DNA of 27,876 nucleotides from an uncultured Cellvibrio sp. (GCA_946480695.1 CAMLKG010000045.1:1-27876), one strand, 5' to 3'; counted from the stretch's first letter, positions 16,387 to 25,084 are shown. The notes: a model not told the origin generated them from the letters alone. A program made the numbers and translations.

Positions 16387-18189
16387 TTATTGCGGCGTTA
16401 AAGCTTGTATGGCGGCAACCACATAAACAAGGGGGGCATTCCAATTGATGGCAATTTCATTGCTGGCATAACTGCAATAATTATCCAGATAGGATTTGGC
16501 AGCAAGATTGGACGGATAGCTTGCCTCGCAATCGGATTTATCCTGCTGTCCCGGCTGCGGACCACCGGCAATAAATCCGGGGATGGGTTCAACGATACCA
16601 TCCGCTTCAGAGGGACGATGATGCGGATGCAATGTGGATTTTTTGCCGAACCCGGTAACGAACGCAGTATCGGTTGCGTTGCGCCCCAAAACATAATCCA
16701 GTTGTGATTGGGCGGCGTCCAGATATTCGCGCCTACCGTTTAATCGATAAGCCTGGACCAGCATCATTGCCTGGTTGAGTGCAATAGAGTTGCTTCCCCA
16801 AACAAAATCCCCTTTTTGCATACTGACTTTGTAGGGCGATGCAGACCATGCGGTGTGCAAACTGGCTGCTAGTGACTCAATGCGCGTTGAAATTAATTCC
16901 TTATCGGCAATCGCGGTTAATTGCTCGCGATGATGCGCGAGTGAAATCCAGGCCAAACCGCGAACATCGCCCCACGAAGGTACTGTGTTGGTTGTTTCAG
17001 CCGGTCTGAGTGCAGCGTAATAATTTTCATTTTGGGTAGTGATATATAACTCGGCAGCCGCCCAGGCGAATTCATCAGCCAGGTTGTTATCGCCATATTG
17101 CCCGGTGTATACATCAGCGGGCTGTTGATAGGTAATTGCCGGATTGGCGTTAGCCCAAGCCCATGCAGATTCCGCCGCTGCCAACATTTTTGCCGAAAGG
17201 CCCGGCAATTGAGCCTCGTATTGCGCCAGCACGCGGCTGGCTGTTGCCATTACCGCCGCAAAATCCAGCGCCGCCGCTGTGGTTTTCTGGACCAGGTAAC
17301 GTTCGGTAGTTGCCTCGTGGGGCATGACTGTGCCATCAAAACTCTTATTAGTAAGCTTGTGATAAACACCCCCATCATTCGGGTCTTGCATGCTCAGCAT
17401 CCACTCGAGGTTCCACAGCGTTTCATCGAGTAAATCCGGTATTGCGTTACCGCTTTCGGGGATTGCCAGGTTTTGGTTGTTAAACAGCCCGGGGAAATGT
17501 TCATACGCAGCCAGCAATGTATACGTTGAGATGCCGGAATTGACAATGTACTTGTTGTAATCACCCGCGTCATACCAACCCTTGGGGCTGGATACCAGGG
17601 TACCGGCGGGGCGCGCATCACTCGCAGCGGAGGGATGGATCAATACCTGTGTGTCCGGATGCCCCAGCGGACGCGCAAATTTCCCGGCGTGCTCAGGCAA
17701 TAATTCAATACCGCTGCGATTGAAATAAAATGCTTTGATGCTCGCCGCCGCTAACGACGTATAAGCATCGGCCGCAATTGTAAACACCTGGGAATCGACT
17801 ACGCCATCTACGCTAATTTGATAATCACCCGGCGTTTTTAGGCTGGAAAAATCCGCCAGTTTCACCCGCTCGCCGGATGCATCCCAAGTCGCGGCAGCAG
17901 CAAGGTCACCGCTAAATACTTCTGTCGTGGAACCGGCTTTCACTAATTTAAAACGAGTGGCAGCAACATCCGGTATTACCGCCACCTTCATCGCCCCAGG
18001 CAAGAACCCCAATTGGTTTAATTTAATTAAACCAGACGCAGTAGCGGAACCAGGCGCACTACTGGCTATTTGCGAATTCGAACCACCATGTGAGTCGCCA
18101 TTCGAACTACCGCCATCGCAGCCAGCTAAAACGCTGGCAAGGCTGGCCAACGCAATTGCTTTGGCAAGTGTGCCGGGGGTGAATAACAT
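16387..18189 (-). CDS. GH9 endo-beta-1,4-glucanase, lipoprotein
   Basis: GH9 enzymes hydrolyse beta-1,4-glucan with inversion. ATG 18189 has GGAG 7 bp upstream. The 600-residue protein starts with a lipoprotein signal (SVLAGC, Cys24) and a Gly/Ser-rich tether. Residues about 54-138 are the Ig-like N-terminal domain of CelD-type GH9 (LIKLNQLGFLPGAMKVAVI). The catalytic (alpha/alpha)6 barrel follows at about 142-597. Key sites are D207 and D210 in GWYDAGD, H521/H523 in TLHPHHRPS, and the acid E578 in YASNEIAINWNAPL. No CBM is present, so it is cell-tethered rather than substrate-bound. In Cellvibrio such enzymes are named Cel9; I cannot tell which one. It may act on oligosaccharides released by secreted cellulases. 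Asp follows the lipid-carrying Cys, which in E. coli would keep the protein in the inner membrane. Confidence 0.95.
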   Translation of the reverse strand: MLFTPGTLAKAIALASLASVLAGCDGGSSNGDSHGGSNSQIASSAPGSATASGLIKLNQLGFLPGAMKVAVIPDVAATRFKLVKAGSTTEVFSGDLAAAATWDASGERVKLADFSSLKTPGDYQISVDGVVDSQVFTIAADAYTSLAAASIKAFYFNRSGIELLPEHAGKFARPLGHPDTQVLIHPSAASDARPAGTLVSSPKGWYDAGDYNKYIVNSGISTYTLLAAYEHFPGLFNNQNLAIPESGNAIPDLLDETLWNLEWMLSMQDPNDGGVYHKLTNKSFDGTVMPHEATTERYLVQKTTAAALDFAAVMATASRVLAQYEAQLPGLSAKMLAAAESAWAWANANPAITYQQPADVYTGQYGDNNLADEFAWAAAELYITTQNENYYAALRPAETTNTVPSWGDVRGLAWISLAHHREQLTAIADKELISTRIESLAASLHTAWSASPYKVSMQKGDFVWGSNSIALNQAMMLVQAYRLNGRREYLDAAQSQLDYVLGRNATDTAFVTGFGKKSTLHPHHRPSEADGIVEPIPGFIAGGPQPGQQDKSDCEASYPSNLAAKSYLDNYCSYASNEIAINWNAPLVYVVAAIQALTPQ

Positions 18190-18232
18190 ATAAGTCTCCG
18201 TTAGCTGTTTTTAATTATGCTGTTGCAGTTGT

Positions 18233-18254
18233 TGTGACAGGTAAAAATGTGACA
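18233..18254. promoter_or_regulatory. Two TGTGACA direct repeats upstream of the GH9 gene
   Basis: TGTGACA occurs at 18233-18239 and 18248-18254, 15 bp apart start to start and 44-65 bp upstream of the GH9 ATG. On the minus strand a CATAAT (18214-18219) could be the -10 box, so the repeats would overlap or adjoin the -35 region. TGTGA is also the CRP/Vfr half-site, but the second half is not inverted. This is a candidate activator site only. Confidence 0.35.
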
Positions 18255-18366
18255 TGCACTTAAGGCACCGATTAAGGTTCGTCGCCTCGATTTATGCAAA
18301 AGGAGTGAAGGCGACGCAGGAATTAAAATTAAAGCAAGGGAATTGTGGGCGCTATGCCCGGCGGGA

Positions 18367-19071
18367 TCAAATTGCTAAAACTTTCTTTACAAAAGGAATC
18401 GTCAACTTACGTTGTTCTGCGAGGGAAGCATGGTCGAGCCGTTGAAGCTGCCAGAAAAGTTCATTAGTGTCGCGCGGTAACCGCTGGATAATGTATTGCG
18501 CCACTTCATCATTCAATTCAAGGCCGCGGGCGCGGGCGCGCAATTGCAGCGCTTGCTGTTTTTCGTCATCGCTCAGGTTGTGCACCTGATAGGTAATTCC
18601 CCACTGTAATCGCGAACGCAAATCTTCCAATGCAATCGCCAGCTCCCGCGGATTGTGCTCGGCGGCAACCAATAAACGCCTGCCGCGCTCACGCAAACGA
18701 TTGTATAAATTAAATATCGCCAGCTCCCAATCAGCACGCCCGGCAATGGTGGGCAGGCAATCAAGGCAAATCAAATCCAGTTCCTCAAGACCTATAAATA
18801 ACTCTTCCGGCGCATAACCCACCAGATCGCGCAGCGGCAGGTATTGAACTGACATGCCCATCTCCTGCGCCTGGTGGCAAGCTGCCTGCAATAAATGCGT
18901 CAGGCCACAACCGGGGGCACCCCACAAATAAATAAAGGCCTCACCCCGCCCCTCCACTTGCTCACGCAAGCCCTGGACTACCATGGCGTTGTGCGTCTGT
19001 GCAGGCGCATAAAAATTTTCAAACGTTGCGTCGTCATTCAAATTGACGCTCAAGGATAATTGTTGCGGCAT
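18367..19071 (-). CDS. hda: DnaA regulatory inactivator Hda
   Basis: Hda is a AAA+ protein that, bound to the DNA-loaded beta clamp, stimulates ATP hydrolysis by DnaA and so prevents re-initiation. From ATG 19071 the protein has 234 residues and begins like other Hda proteins, with the clamp-binding motif QLSLSV at 4-9 followed by DDATFENFY. The Walker A region is LWGAPGCGLTH (49-59) and Walker B is LDLICLDCL (98-106); the C-terminus RKLTIPFVKKVL is typical. ATG 19080 or TTG 19095 are alternative starts; none has a strong SD, and TTG 19095 would lie 3 bp from the upstream stop. It is transcribed with the DUF2066 gene. Confidence 0.92.
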   Translation of the reverse strand: MPQQLSLSVNLNDDATFENFYAPAQTHNAMVVQGLREQVEGRGEAFIYLWGAPGCGLTHLLQAACHQAQEMGMSVQYLPLRDLVGYAPEELFIGLEELDLICLDCLPTIAGRADWELAIFNLYNRLRERGRRLLVAAEHNPRELAIALEDLRSRLQWGITYQVHNLSDDEKQQALQLRARARGLELNDEVAQYIIQRLPRDTNELFWQLQRLDHASLAEQRKLTIPFVKKVLAI

Positions 19072-19098
19072 GTTACCCATAACCACTTCTGCCAAACT

Positions 19099-20508
19099 CT
19101 ATTTTTGCCAAACGTACATTAACGGATCTTCCAGGGTTCCCGCGTGTAGGGCGCTGGTATCAACTGCTGCTGTTGCGGCCATTGCTTCGCCGTTTGCCCC
19201 TGGCATTTGTTCGCTGGCCAATGCCTGCTCCAATTCAGCCATAGCCTCGGCATCAATGCCTGATGCCATCGGGTCCTGCGTATCCTGGGAGCCAGATTCA
19301 CCTGCAACCCCTCCCCGAACACTGGAAGCCTCAAGGCTTTCTGATTGTATAGGCGCCAGGCGACGGCCAAGTGCAAGGGTACTCATTAATAATTTAACGT
19401 CCCCGTCGGTAATCAAACGTACCAGTAAACCCTCCGCATTAACGGAGATCACTTCCGCGCGCTGGACCATCGCCAGTTCATCCAGGTAGCGTTGGACCTG
19501 CTTGAACGCACCGAAACTGGCGATATTGCCAATATGCAACACAATGGATGTAGGACCTTGATTGCTCGGAGTAATGGCGTACTGGTTGGCAAAATAATCA
19601 GCGGCGCGATCTATTGCCGAAGCAAACAATCCCGCCACTTCGGGAGTTTCATCAGCGAAAGATTGCTGGTTGTCACCATGGATAAGCTGCCAGTCGCCTA
19701 TCCATGGACCCGAGGCAGGTGCGGTGTTGTCCACCGTTTCGGTTGCTACCGGCAGGGTTATGGAGCTGGATATATCCGTTGAAGCCGGTTCAGCACCTGC
19801 AAATGGTTCAGCATCAAGAGCAGCAGGTCGCATCGCCGCCGGTGCCGGAATCGGACCAAGGCTGGTTGGTGTGTAGCGGCCAACCAAAACCGCATCTGCC
19901 TTATAGCGAAGGGATGCGGCTTTGACCTTGGCCAGATCAACCGCCCAGACATCTTCCGCGGTGACCGATAAGCTGTCCTCCAAATCCAGTTTGGGATACA
20001 CAAGAGGTAATCCCCGGTAACCGGCCTGGGCATTCATCGCTTGCACATCAAGGGCTTGGGGGACCTGGTGTAAACCGGTTGCATCTTTATATACCAGCCA
20101 TACCAAAACCTTGGGACGAACTGCCGGCCAGAGTGGCAACCGTGCCTCGCGCAACAATTGGTCAATGGCGCGGGGTTCATAGGTTAATTGCAGCGCCAGG
20201 GCGGGAAATGACTTCTCACCTTCCGTAATTGTTTCAGCGGTGGATTTATAAGTAAAACCAAACAGATAATTCTGCGCCTTGGGCAATGCCTGCCGGATTA
20301 CCGGATGGTCAAGCGCGCTACGTTGGCCGCTGACACGCACCACCAACTCGCCAAAACTCGCCCGTGCCGCTGCATTGCGCTCCGCTTCCGCCTGGTTTTT
20401 TACCAGCACATCCGCCTTATATATATCCACCTTTTGCCCGGCGTTAACACCGCCAGCCAGCAAACAAACCAAAGACAATAACAAACGAATTGACCGAGAA
20501 TGCGCCAA
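19099..20508 (-). CDS. DUF2066 family exported protein
   Basis: The long open frame reaches 20670, but the best start is TTG 20508. It has AGGGG 6-7 bp upstream and gives a clean Sec signal, MAHSRSIRLLLSLVCLLAGGVNA, of which the segment up to the Ala before GQKVD would be removed. ATG 20565 is the next alternative but lacks an SD and would add a second hydrophobic stretch. The mature protein begins VDIYKADVLVKNQAEAERNAAARASFGELVVRVSG, as in DUF2066 proteins encoded between hda and purM in Pseudomonas. A low-complexity Ala/Pro/Ser segment occupies about 210-275. A late region, VQRYLDELAMVQRAEVISVNAEGLLVRLITDGDVKLLMSTLALGRRL, looks like a small alpha/beta fold. The C-terminal tail is Ala/Glu-rich. 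The function is unknown; it probably acts in the periplasm. Confidence 0.82.
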   Translation of the reverse strand: MAHSRSIRLLLSLVCLLAGGVNAGQKVDIYKADVLVKNQAEAERNAAARASFGELVVRVSGQRSALDHPVIRQALPKAQNYLFGFTYKSTAETITEGEKSFPALALQLTYEPRAIDQLLREARLPLWPAVRPKVLVWLVYKDATGLHQVPQALDVQAMNAQAGYRGLPLVYPKLDLEDSLSVTAEDVWAVDLAKVKAASLRYKADAVLVGRYTPTSLGPIPAPAAMRPAALDAEPFAGAEPASTDISSSITLPVATETVDNTAPASGPWIGDWQLIHGDNQQSFADETPEVAGLFASAIDRAADYFANQYAITPSNQGPTSIVLHIGNIASFGAFKQVQRYLDELAMVQRAEVISVNAEGLLVRLITDGDVKLLMSTLALGRRLAPIQSESLEASSVRGGVAGESGSQDTQDPMASGIDAEAMAELEQALASEQMPGANGEAMAATAAVDTSALHAGTLEDPLMYVWQK

Positions 20509-20652
20509 AGCTGACCCCTGAATAACAACGCCGACGACCGGCAACGACAAAATAATGGGGCGCATTGTAACAGGCTTGCCGCAACAGGCGCAGGCTCCGT
20601 TGGAGCCCATCATCACAATTTCCCTGCGAGCCCCTGGACTATTTCGGGCAAG

Positions 20653-20683
20653 TTTCCCCAGCACCGGCATAAACTGCTAGAAT
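20653..20683 (+). promoter_or_regulatory. Candidate promoter of the purMN operon
   Basis: TAGAAT at 20678-20683 is a fair -10 box, 52 bp upstream of ATG 20735. The -35 region (TTTCCC at 20653-20658) is poor. I saw no clear PurR-type operator. Confidence 0.35.
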
Positions 20684-20734
20684 GGCCGCCGTTTTTAAAA
20701 CCACCCCAACTGTCCGTGCTGTGAGCCCCTTCTT

Positions 20735-21790
20735 ATGAGCCAAAACCAAACCCCTACTCCATCCTTAAGTTACAAAGATGCAGGCGTTGATATTGACGCG
20801 GGCGACGCACTGGTAGAGCGCATCAAAAGCGTTGCCAAGCGCACTCGCCGCCGCGAGGTGATGGCCGGTTTGGGCGGGTTTGCAGCCCTGTGTGAAATCC
20901 CGGAAGGTTATCGCCAACCTGTGCTGGTTTCCGGCACTGACGGTGTCGGTACCAAGCTGCGCCTGGCAATGAACCTGCAAAAGCACGACACCATTGGCAT
21001 CGACCTGGTAGCCATGTGCGTGAACGATCTGGTCGTCACCGGAGCCGAGCCGCTCTTCTTCCTCGACTACTATGCCACCGGCAAATTGAATGTTGAGGTC
21101 GCAGCGGCGGTCGTTGCGGGCATCGGCGATGGCTGCGAACTGTCCGGCTGCTCGCTGGTGGGGGGTGAAACTGCGGAAATGCCCGGCATGTACGAAGGCG
21201 AAGATTATGACCTTGCCGGTTTCTGCGTGGGTGTGGTGGAAAAAGCCGCGATTATCGATGGCAGCAAGGTGAAGGAAGGCGACATCCTGATCGGCCTCAC
21301 GTCCAGCGGCCCACACTCCAATGGTTATTCATTAATTCGCAAAATTATCGATGTTACCAATGCCGATTTGAATCAGGATTGCGGTGGAAAAACCCTCGCC
21401 AACGCGCTCATGGAACCTACCCGCATCTATGTAAAATCCGTTTTGAAATTGATCAGGGAATCTACCGTTAACGCGATGGCCCATATTACCGGTGGCGGCC
21501 TCACTGAAAATATCCCGCGCGTACTGCCGGAAGGCTGCAAAGCTGTAATCGATACCAAAAGCTGGGTTTTCCCGCCGGTATTCCAATGGCTACAAAAAGG
21601 CGGCAATGTGGACATTCGCGAAATGTACCGCACCTTTAACTGCGGCGTGGGTATGGTGATTGCGGTTCCTGCAAGCGCAAAAGAGAATGCCCTCGGCATT
21701 TTGCGTGCAGCCGGTGAAAACGCATTTATTATCGGCCATATCGCCAAAGCGGCGGGCGACGAACATCGCGTTGAATTGCAAGGCCTGTAA
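20735..21790 (+). CDS. purM: Phosphoribosylformylglycinamidine cyclo-ligase
   Basis: PurM (AIR synthetase) closes the imidazole ring in step five of purine synthesis, using ATP. The 351-residue product has the normal length and motifs: [21 protein letters not shown] at the start, [14 protein letters not shown] (65-78) for ATP/phosphate binding, [33 protein letters not shown], and [18 protein letters not shown]. The start ATG 20735 fits the family. purN begins 3 bp after its stop, so the two are certainly one operon. It is divergent from DUF2066-hda across a short gap. Confidence 0.97.
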   Translation: MSQNQTPTPSLSYKDAGVDIDAGDALVERIKSVAKRTRRREVMAGLGGFAALCEIPEGYRQPVLVSGTDGVGTKLRLAMNLQKHDTIGIDLVAMCVNDLVVTGAEPLFFLDYYATGKLNVEVAAAVVAGIGDGCELSGCSLVGGETAEMPGMYEGEDYDLAGFCVGVVEKAAIIDGSKVKEGDILIGLTSSGPHSNGYSLIRKIIDVTNADLNQDCGGKTLANALMEPTRIYVKSVLKLIRESTVNAMAHITGGGLTENIPRVLPEGCKAVIDTKSWVFPPVFQWLQKGGNVDIREMYRTFNCGVGMVIAVPASAKENALGILRAAGENAFIIGHIAKAAGDEHRVELQGL

Positions 21791-21793
21791 CCC

Positions 21794-22462
21794 ATGTCGA
21801 ATGCGTTAAACCCCTTGCGGGTTGTGGTACTTATCTCGGGCAGCGGCAGCAACCTGCAAGCCTTGATTGATGGAGTCGCCAGCGGCGATTTGCCGATAGA
21901 AATCGTTGCAGTAATCAGTAACCGCCCGAAAGTTATGGGCCTTACCCGCGCCCATAACGCGGGCATCCCAACCCTGGTGCTGGACCACAAAAACTATGCA
22001 ACGCGGGAAGCATTTGATAGCGAGTTGATGCGCACCATTGATGCCTATATACCCGGCCTGGTAGTCCTGGCAGGTTTCATGCGTATACTCACTCCCGCAT
22101 TCACCGAACATTACCTTGGCCGGATGTTGAATATCCATCCTTCACTGCTGCCAAAGTTCCAGGGGCTCCACACCCACCAGCGCGCAATTGATGCCGGTGA
22201 AAGCCACCATGGGGTAAGCGTCCACTTTGTAACTGCCGAACTGGATGGCGGTCCGGTGGTAATCCAGTCGAAAGTACCGGTGCTCGCCACGGATGACGCC
22301 GGGCTACTGGCCAAGCGCGTGCAGCGCCAGGAACATGTTATTTATCCCTTGGCAGTGAAATGGTTTGCCGAGGGTAAATTGAGAATGGTGGCCGGCAAGG
22401 CGGAGCTTAACGGTGAACTTTTAGCGGAAGGCGGTTATCAAATTGAGGCCAACGATATCTAA
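21794..22462 (+). CDS. purN: Phosphoribosylglycinamide formyltransferase
   Basis: PurN transfers the formyl group from 10-formyl-tetrahydrofolate to GAR in step three of purine synthesis. The 222-residue protein shows the nucleotide-binding start VVLISGSGSNLQALID and the folate/catalytic block LNIHPSLLPKFQGLHTHQRAIDAG. The catalytic trio N113, H115 and D151 corresponds to N106, H108 and D144 of the E. coli enzyme. HGVSVHFVTAELDGGPVVIQ completes the active site. It overlaps no gene but follows purM after 3 bp; the DUF3108 gene starts 11 bp after its stop. Confidence 0.97.
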   Translation: MSNALNPLRVVVLISGSGSNLQALIDGVASGDLPIEIVAVISNRPKVMGLTRAHNAGIPTLVLDHKNYATREAFDSELMRTIDAYIPGLVVLAGFMRILTPAFTEHYLGRMLNIHPSLLPKFQGLHTHQRAIDAGESHHGVSVHFVTAELDGGPVVIQSKVPVLATDDAGLLAKRVQRQEHVIYPLAVKWFAEGKLRMVAGKAELNGELLAEGGYQIEANDI

Positions 22463-22473
22463 CGGACGATACT

Positions 22474-23187
22474 ATGCCTAGCTTTCATCAACTGATCCTG
22501 ACTGGCCTGTTGCTCTCTTCGACGTTTGTTATAGCTGCCGAAGCCCCTAAAACGTTTGATAACCAATACAAAGCCAGGTTGTATGGCTTCAATATTACTG
22601 TCACCAACCGGTTAACAAAAAACACCCATAACCAATACGAGCTGCTGTTTAAGTTCGACTCCATGATAGGCACTATCACCGAGACCAGCAGGATGCAATG
22701 GGACCCGGTAAAGCAAACCATACAACCGCTCCACTACGTATATAAACGCCGCGGATTGGGAAAAGATCGTGATGCCGATTTGAGCTTCGATTGGAGTAAA
22801 AAAACTGTTACCAACAAAGTACAACAAACCACGTGGCAAATGGATATCAACCAGCGGGTACAGGATAAACTTAGCTACCAAATCCAATTGCAGCAGGATT
22901 TACTCAATGGCCAGAAAAATTTCAGTTACCAAATTGCCGATGGCGGGCGCCTGAAAGCCTACAAATTTATCACCTTAGGCGAGGAAGTCCTGGATACCCC
23001 CCTGGGAAAAGTAAACACCGTTAAAGTAAAACGCAGCCGCGAAAGTGACGAACGGGTTACTTATGCATGGCTGGCAAAAGATTGGGACTATTTGCTGGTG
23101 CGCTTGCAACAGGAAGAAAAAGGCAACGAATACACAATTTACATCCACAAGGCGACCCTGGATGGCAAGTCCATCGAAAAATTTTAG
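22474..23187 (+). CDS. DUF3108 family exported protein
   Basis: The 237-residue product starts with a Sec signal (hydrophobic LILTGLLLSSTFVIA, likely cut near AAEA). The rest is beta-rich, with alternating strands such as YKARLYGFNITVTNRLTKNT, MQWDPVKQTIQPLHYVYKRRG and LGKVNTVKVKRSRESDERVTYAWLAKDWDYLLVRL. This matches DUF3108, a family of periplasmic proteins frequently encoded right after purN in gammaproteobacteria. No enzymatic motif is visible and the function is unknown. It is probably the third gene of the purMN transcript. Confidence 0.85.
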   Translation: MPSFHQLILTGLLLSSTFVIAAEAPKTFDNQYKARLYGFNITVTNRLTKNTHNQYELLFKFDSMIGTITETSRMQWDPVKQTIQPLHYVYKRRGLGKDRDADLSFDWSKKTVTNKVQQTTWQMDINQRVQDKLSYQIQLQQDLLNGQKNFSYQIADGGRLKAYKFITLGEEVLDTPLGKVNTVKVKRSRESDERVTYAWLAKDWDYLLVRLQQEEKGNEYTIYIHKATLDGKSIEKF

Positions 23188-23238
23188 GATGGATCGCCGA
23201 CACCATTTCAATCAAGCTATTTAACCAAAAGGCCCTTT

Positions 23239-23724
23239 ATGAATATTTCTGAAAATTGCGTTGCCAGCTTCCATTACACCCTGACCGACGGCACTGGCAA
23301 AGTGCTTGATTCTTCCGAAGGGCAAGAACCCCTGTCTTATTTGCACGGCGCAGGCAACATCATTCCCGGCCTTGAAAATGCGCTGGAAGGTAAAACGGTA
23401 GGCGACAAATTAAATGTCTCGGTTGTGGCTGCCCAGGCTTATGGCCTCCGCGATGACAGCCTGGTGCAGGAGTTGCCTTCCAATATGTTCTCCGGTATCG
23501 ACAAAATCGAAGTAGGCATGGAGTTCCACGCTGAAACTGAACACGGCCTGCAAGTTGTGACCGTAACCAGCGTTGAGGGTGACCAGGTAACAATTGACGG
23601 CAACCACCCGCTGGCAGGTGTTGATTTAAATTTTGATGTAGAAATCACTGAAGTGCGCGCAGCTACCGAAGAAGAATTGAGCCACGGCCATGCACATGGT
23701 GCGGGCGGTCATCACCACCACTGA
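23239..23724 (+). CDS. SlyD-like FKBP-type peptidyl-prolyl isomerase
   Basis: The 161-residue protein has an FKBP domain with FHYTLTDGTGKVLDSSEGQEPLSYLHGAGNIIPGLENALEG (10-51). An inserted flap domain follows at about 70-125 (QELPSNMFSG...DGNHPLAG), the arrangement of SlyD. The tail HGHAHGAGGHHHH is His-rich and should bind Ni or another metal, as in SlyD, although it has no Cys. SlyD proteins catalyse proline isomerisation, act as chaperones and can deliver nickel to hydrogenase; no hydrogenase gene is in the window. AAAAGG at 23227-23232 is the SD for ATG 23239. A strong terminator follows the stop. Confidence 0.92.
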   Translation: MNISENCVASFHYTLTDGTGKVLDSSEGQEPLSYLHGAGNIIPGLENALEGKTVGDKLNVSVVAAQAYGLRDDSLVQELPSNMFSGIDKIEVGMEFHAETEHGLQVVTVTSVEGDQVTIDGNHPLAGVDLNFDVEITEVRAATEEELSHGHAHGAGGHHHH

Positions 23725-23746
23725 TCGCATTAATAAACGCGCTAAT

Positions 23747-23778
23747 AAAAAAGGCTCCGCACGGAGCCTTTTTGTTTT
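23747..23778. terminator. Strong bidirectional intrinsic terminator
   Basis: GGCTCCG (23753-23759) pairs with CGGAGCC (23762-23768), flanked by an A-run and TTTTTGTTTT. It lies between the convergent SlyD-like gene and the small zinc-ribbon-like gene and can stop transcription from both. Confidence 0.9.
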
Positions 23779-23793
23779 CCTCACCCTTACCCT

Positions 23794-23979
23794 TTATTTC
23801 AATTCCACTTTTTGTTCGCCACAACGACTGCATTTATAAATCGTCACCAGCTTTCCCTGTTTCACATCAAACTGCTTTTCTTTCACCACCACCCATTTAT
23901 GAAAACCACTGCGGCATAAACTCTTACCTTTATGCTTTTCAAAAGGGCTCGGTTTTTTAAAGGGGATCACATCACCCAC
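23794..23979 (-). CDS. Small zinc-ribbon-like protein
   Basis: The 61-residue product begins MGDVIPFKKPSPFEKHKGK and has C22, H27, C50 and C53 (SLCRSGFHKW...YKCSRCG). This is a likely Zn-binding knuckle separated by a Lys-rich beta hairpin. I recall near-identical small proteins in Pseudomonas of unknown function. The start is GTG 23979, with AGGTTG about 8 bp upstream; a second GTG at 23970 would remove MGD. It begins 12 bp after the dcd stop on the same strand and is probably co-transcribed with it. Confidence 0.75.
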   Translation of the reverse strand: MGDVIPFKKPSPFEKHKGKSLCRSGFHKWVVVKEKQFDVKQGKLVTIYKCSRCGEQKVELK

Positions 23980-23991
23980 AATGGCAACCTA

Positions 23992-24561
23992 TCAAGTGCG
24001 AGGCAGAGTTACGCCGCGCTGCCCCTGATACTTACCGCCGCGATCCCTGTATGAGGTTTCGCAAATCTCGTCAGACTCAAAAAACAACATCTGCGCCACA
24101 CCTTCGTTAGCATATATCTTAGCCGGCAACGGAGTTGTATTTGAGAACTCCAGGGTGACATGCCCTTCCCATTCCGGCTCCAGCGGGGTCACATTCACAA
24201 TAATCCCGCAACGCGCGTAGGTGGACTTTCCTAAACATACCGTCAGGATATTACGGGGAATACGAAAATATTCTACAGTCCTGGCCAGGGCGAAAGAGTT
24301 AGGGGGAATAATACAGACATCACTTTTGATATCGACAAAACTCTTCTCATCAAAATTTTTAGGATCGACTACCGTCGAGTGCACATTGGTAAAAATTTTA
24401 AATTCGTCGGCACAGCGCACATCATAACCATAACTGGATGTTCCATAAGACACTATGCGATGGCCTGCGGTGTCGTAACGGACCTGGCCCGGCTCAAACG
24501 GCTCAATCATGCCGTGCTCTTCAGCCATACGGCGCATCCACTTATCAGATTTGATGCTCAT
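23992..24561 (-). CDS. dcd: dCTP deaminase
   Basis: Dcd deaminates dCTP to dUTP, feeding thymidylate synthesis. I chose ATG 24561 (GGAGA 5 bp upstream; [24 protein letters not shown] is the usual start), not the in-frame codon at 24576. The protein has 189 residues. The active site is complete: GKSTYAR at 111-117 and the catalytic E138 in [10 protein letters not shown], with SSYGYDVR and [10 protein letters not shown] at the C-terminus. It is in line with the small zinc-ribbon-like gene. Confidence 0.96.
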   Translation of the reverse strand: MSIKSDKWMRRMAEEHGMIEPFEPGQVRYDTAGHRIVSYGTSSYGYDVRCADEFKIFTNVHSTVVDPKNFDEKSFVDIKSDVCIIPPNSFALARTVEYFRIPRNILTVCLGKSTYARCGIIVNVTPLEPEWEGHVTLEFSNTTPLPAKIYANEGVAQMLFFESDEICETSYRDRGGKYQGQRGVTLPRT

Positions 24562-24602
24562 ATACTCTCCGCGCAAATAGTAAAACGGCGCGCATCATAG
24601 CC

Positions 24603-24620
24603 TTTTTCCGGACGGAAAAA
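24603..24620. repeat. Inverted repeat between dcd and the MerR gene
   Basis: TTTTTCCG and CGGAAAAA face each other around GA. The outer parts are A/T runs in the wrong order for an intrinsic terminator on either strand, so its role is unknown. Confidence 0.4.
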
Positions 24621-24628
24621 CACCAAAT

Positions 24629-25084
24629 CTACTCCGCGCCTAGGTCGCCCAACAAGGTAAATGTCATCCCTCGGGATTTGCTAACAACCGACGAATCAAC
24701 ACCAGATAACTGGTTGATAATGGCACACTCACTGGTTTGGTCCCCGGCACACTCCGCAGCCATGCTTTCCAGGGTGGCGCGCATATCCATCAATGCCGCA
24801 ACTTGCTGGTCCAAATGCGTAACCTTTTCCATTACCAGCGCCTTTACCTGTTCACAACGGCGCTTTGGGTCGGCATACAACGCCAACAACTCCCTGCATA
24901 CATCCAAATCAAAACCAACAGCCCTGGCTCGCTGTAAAAAACGCAAGCGCTCCACATCCTGGCGGGAATAAACCCTGTAACTATTGTTTGAATCCCTTGA
25001 AGGAACAACCAATCCCAGCTCCTCGTAATAACGTACAGCTTTACTGGATAAACCACTCGCCGCCGCCGCTTGGCTAATGTTCAT
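24629..25084 (-). CDS. MerR family metal-responsive regulator, CueR-like with Cys77
   Basis: The 151-residue protein aligns without gaps to E. coli CueR over the first 120 positions. It has the winged helix-turn-helix MNISQAAAASGLSSKAVRYYEELGLV, the dimer helix, and the metal loop C112-AGDQTSE-C120, matching CueR C112 and C120, then AIINQLSG. MerR proteins twist an overlong promoter spacer when metal binds. The odd point is C77 (PKRRCEQV), where CueR has Ser; zinc, mercury and cadmium sensors have Cys there. So the loop looks copper/silver-type while position 77 looks divalent-type. No metal pump gene is in the window. Upstream, TTTTTCCTCC on the + strand gives GGAGG before the ATG. The C-terminal about 20 residues are longer than in E. 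coli. Confidence 0.9.
   Translation of the reverse strand: MNISQAAAASGLSSKAVRYYEELGLVVPSRDSNNSYRVYSRQDVERLRFLQRARAVGFDLDVCRELLALYADPKRRCEQVKALVMEKVTHLDQQVAALMDMRATLESMAAECAGDQTSECAIINQLSGVDSSVVSKSRGMTFTLLGDLGAE

Noticed and set aside
24603..24620. Terminator for the MerR gene
   Set aside because: The inverted repeat ends in an A-run instead of a T-run on the minus strand.
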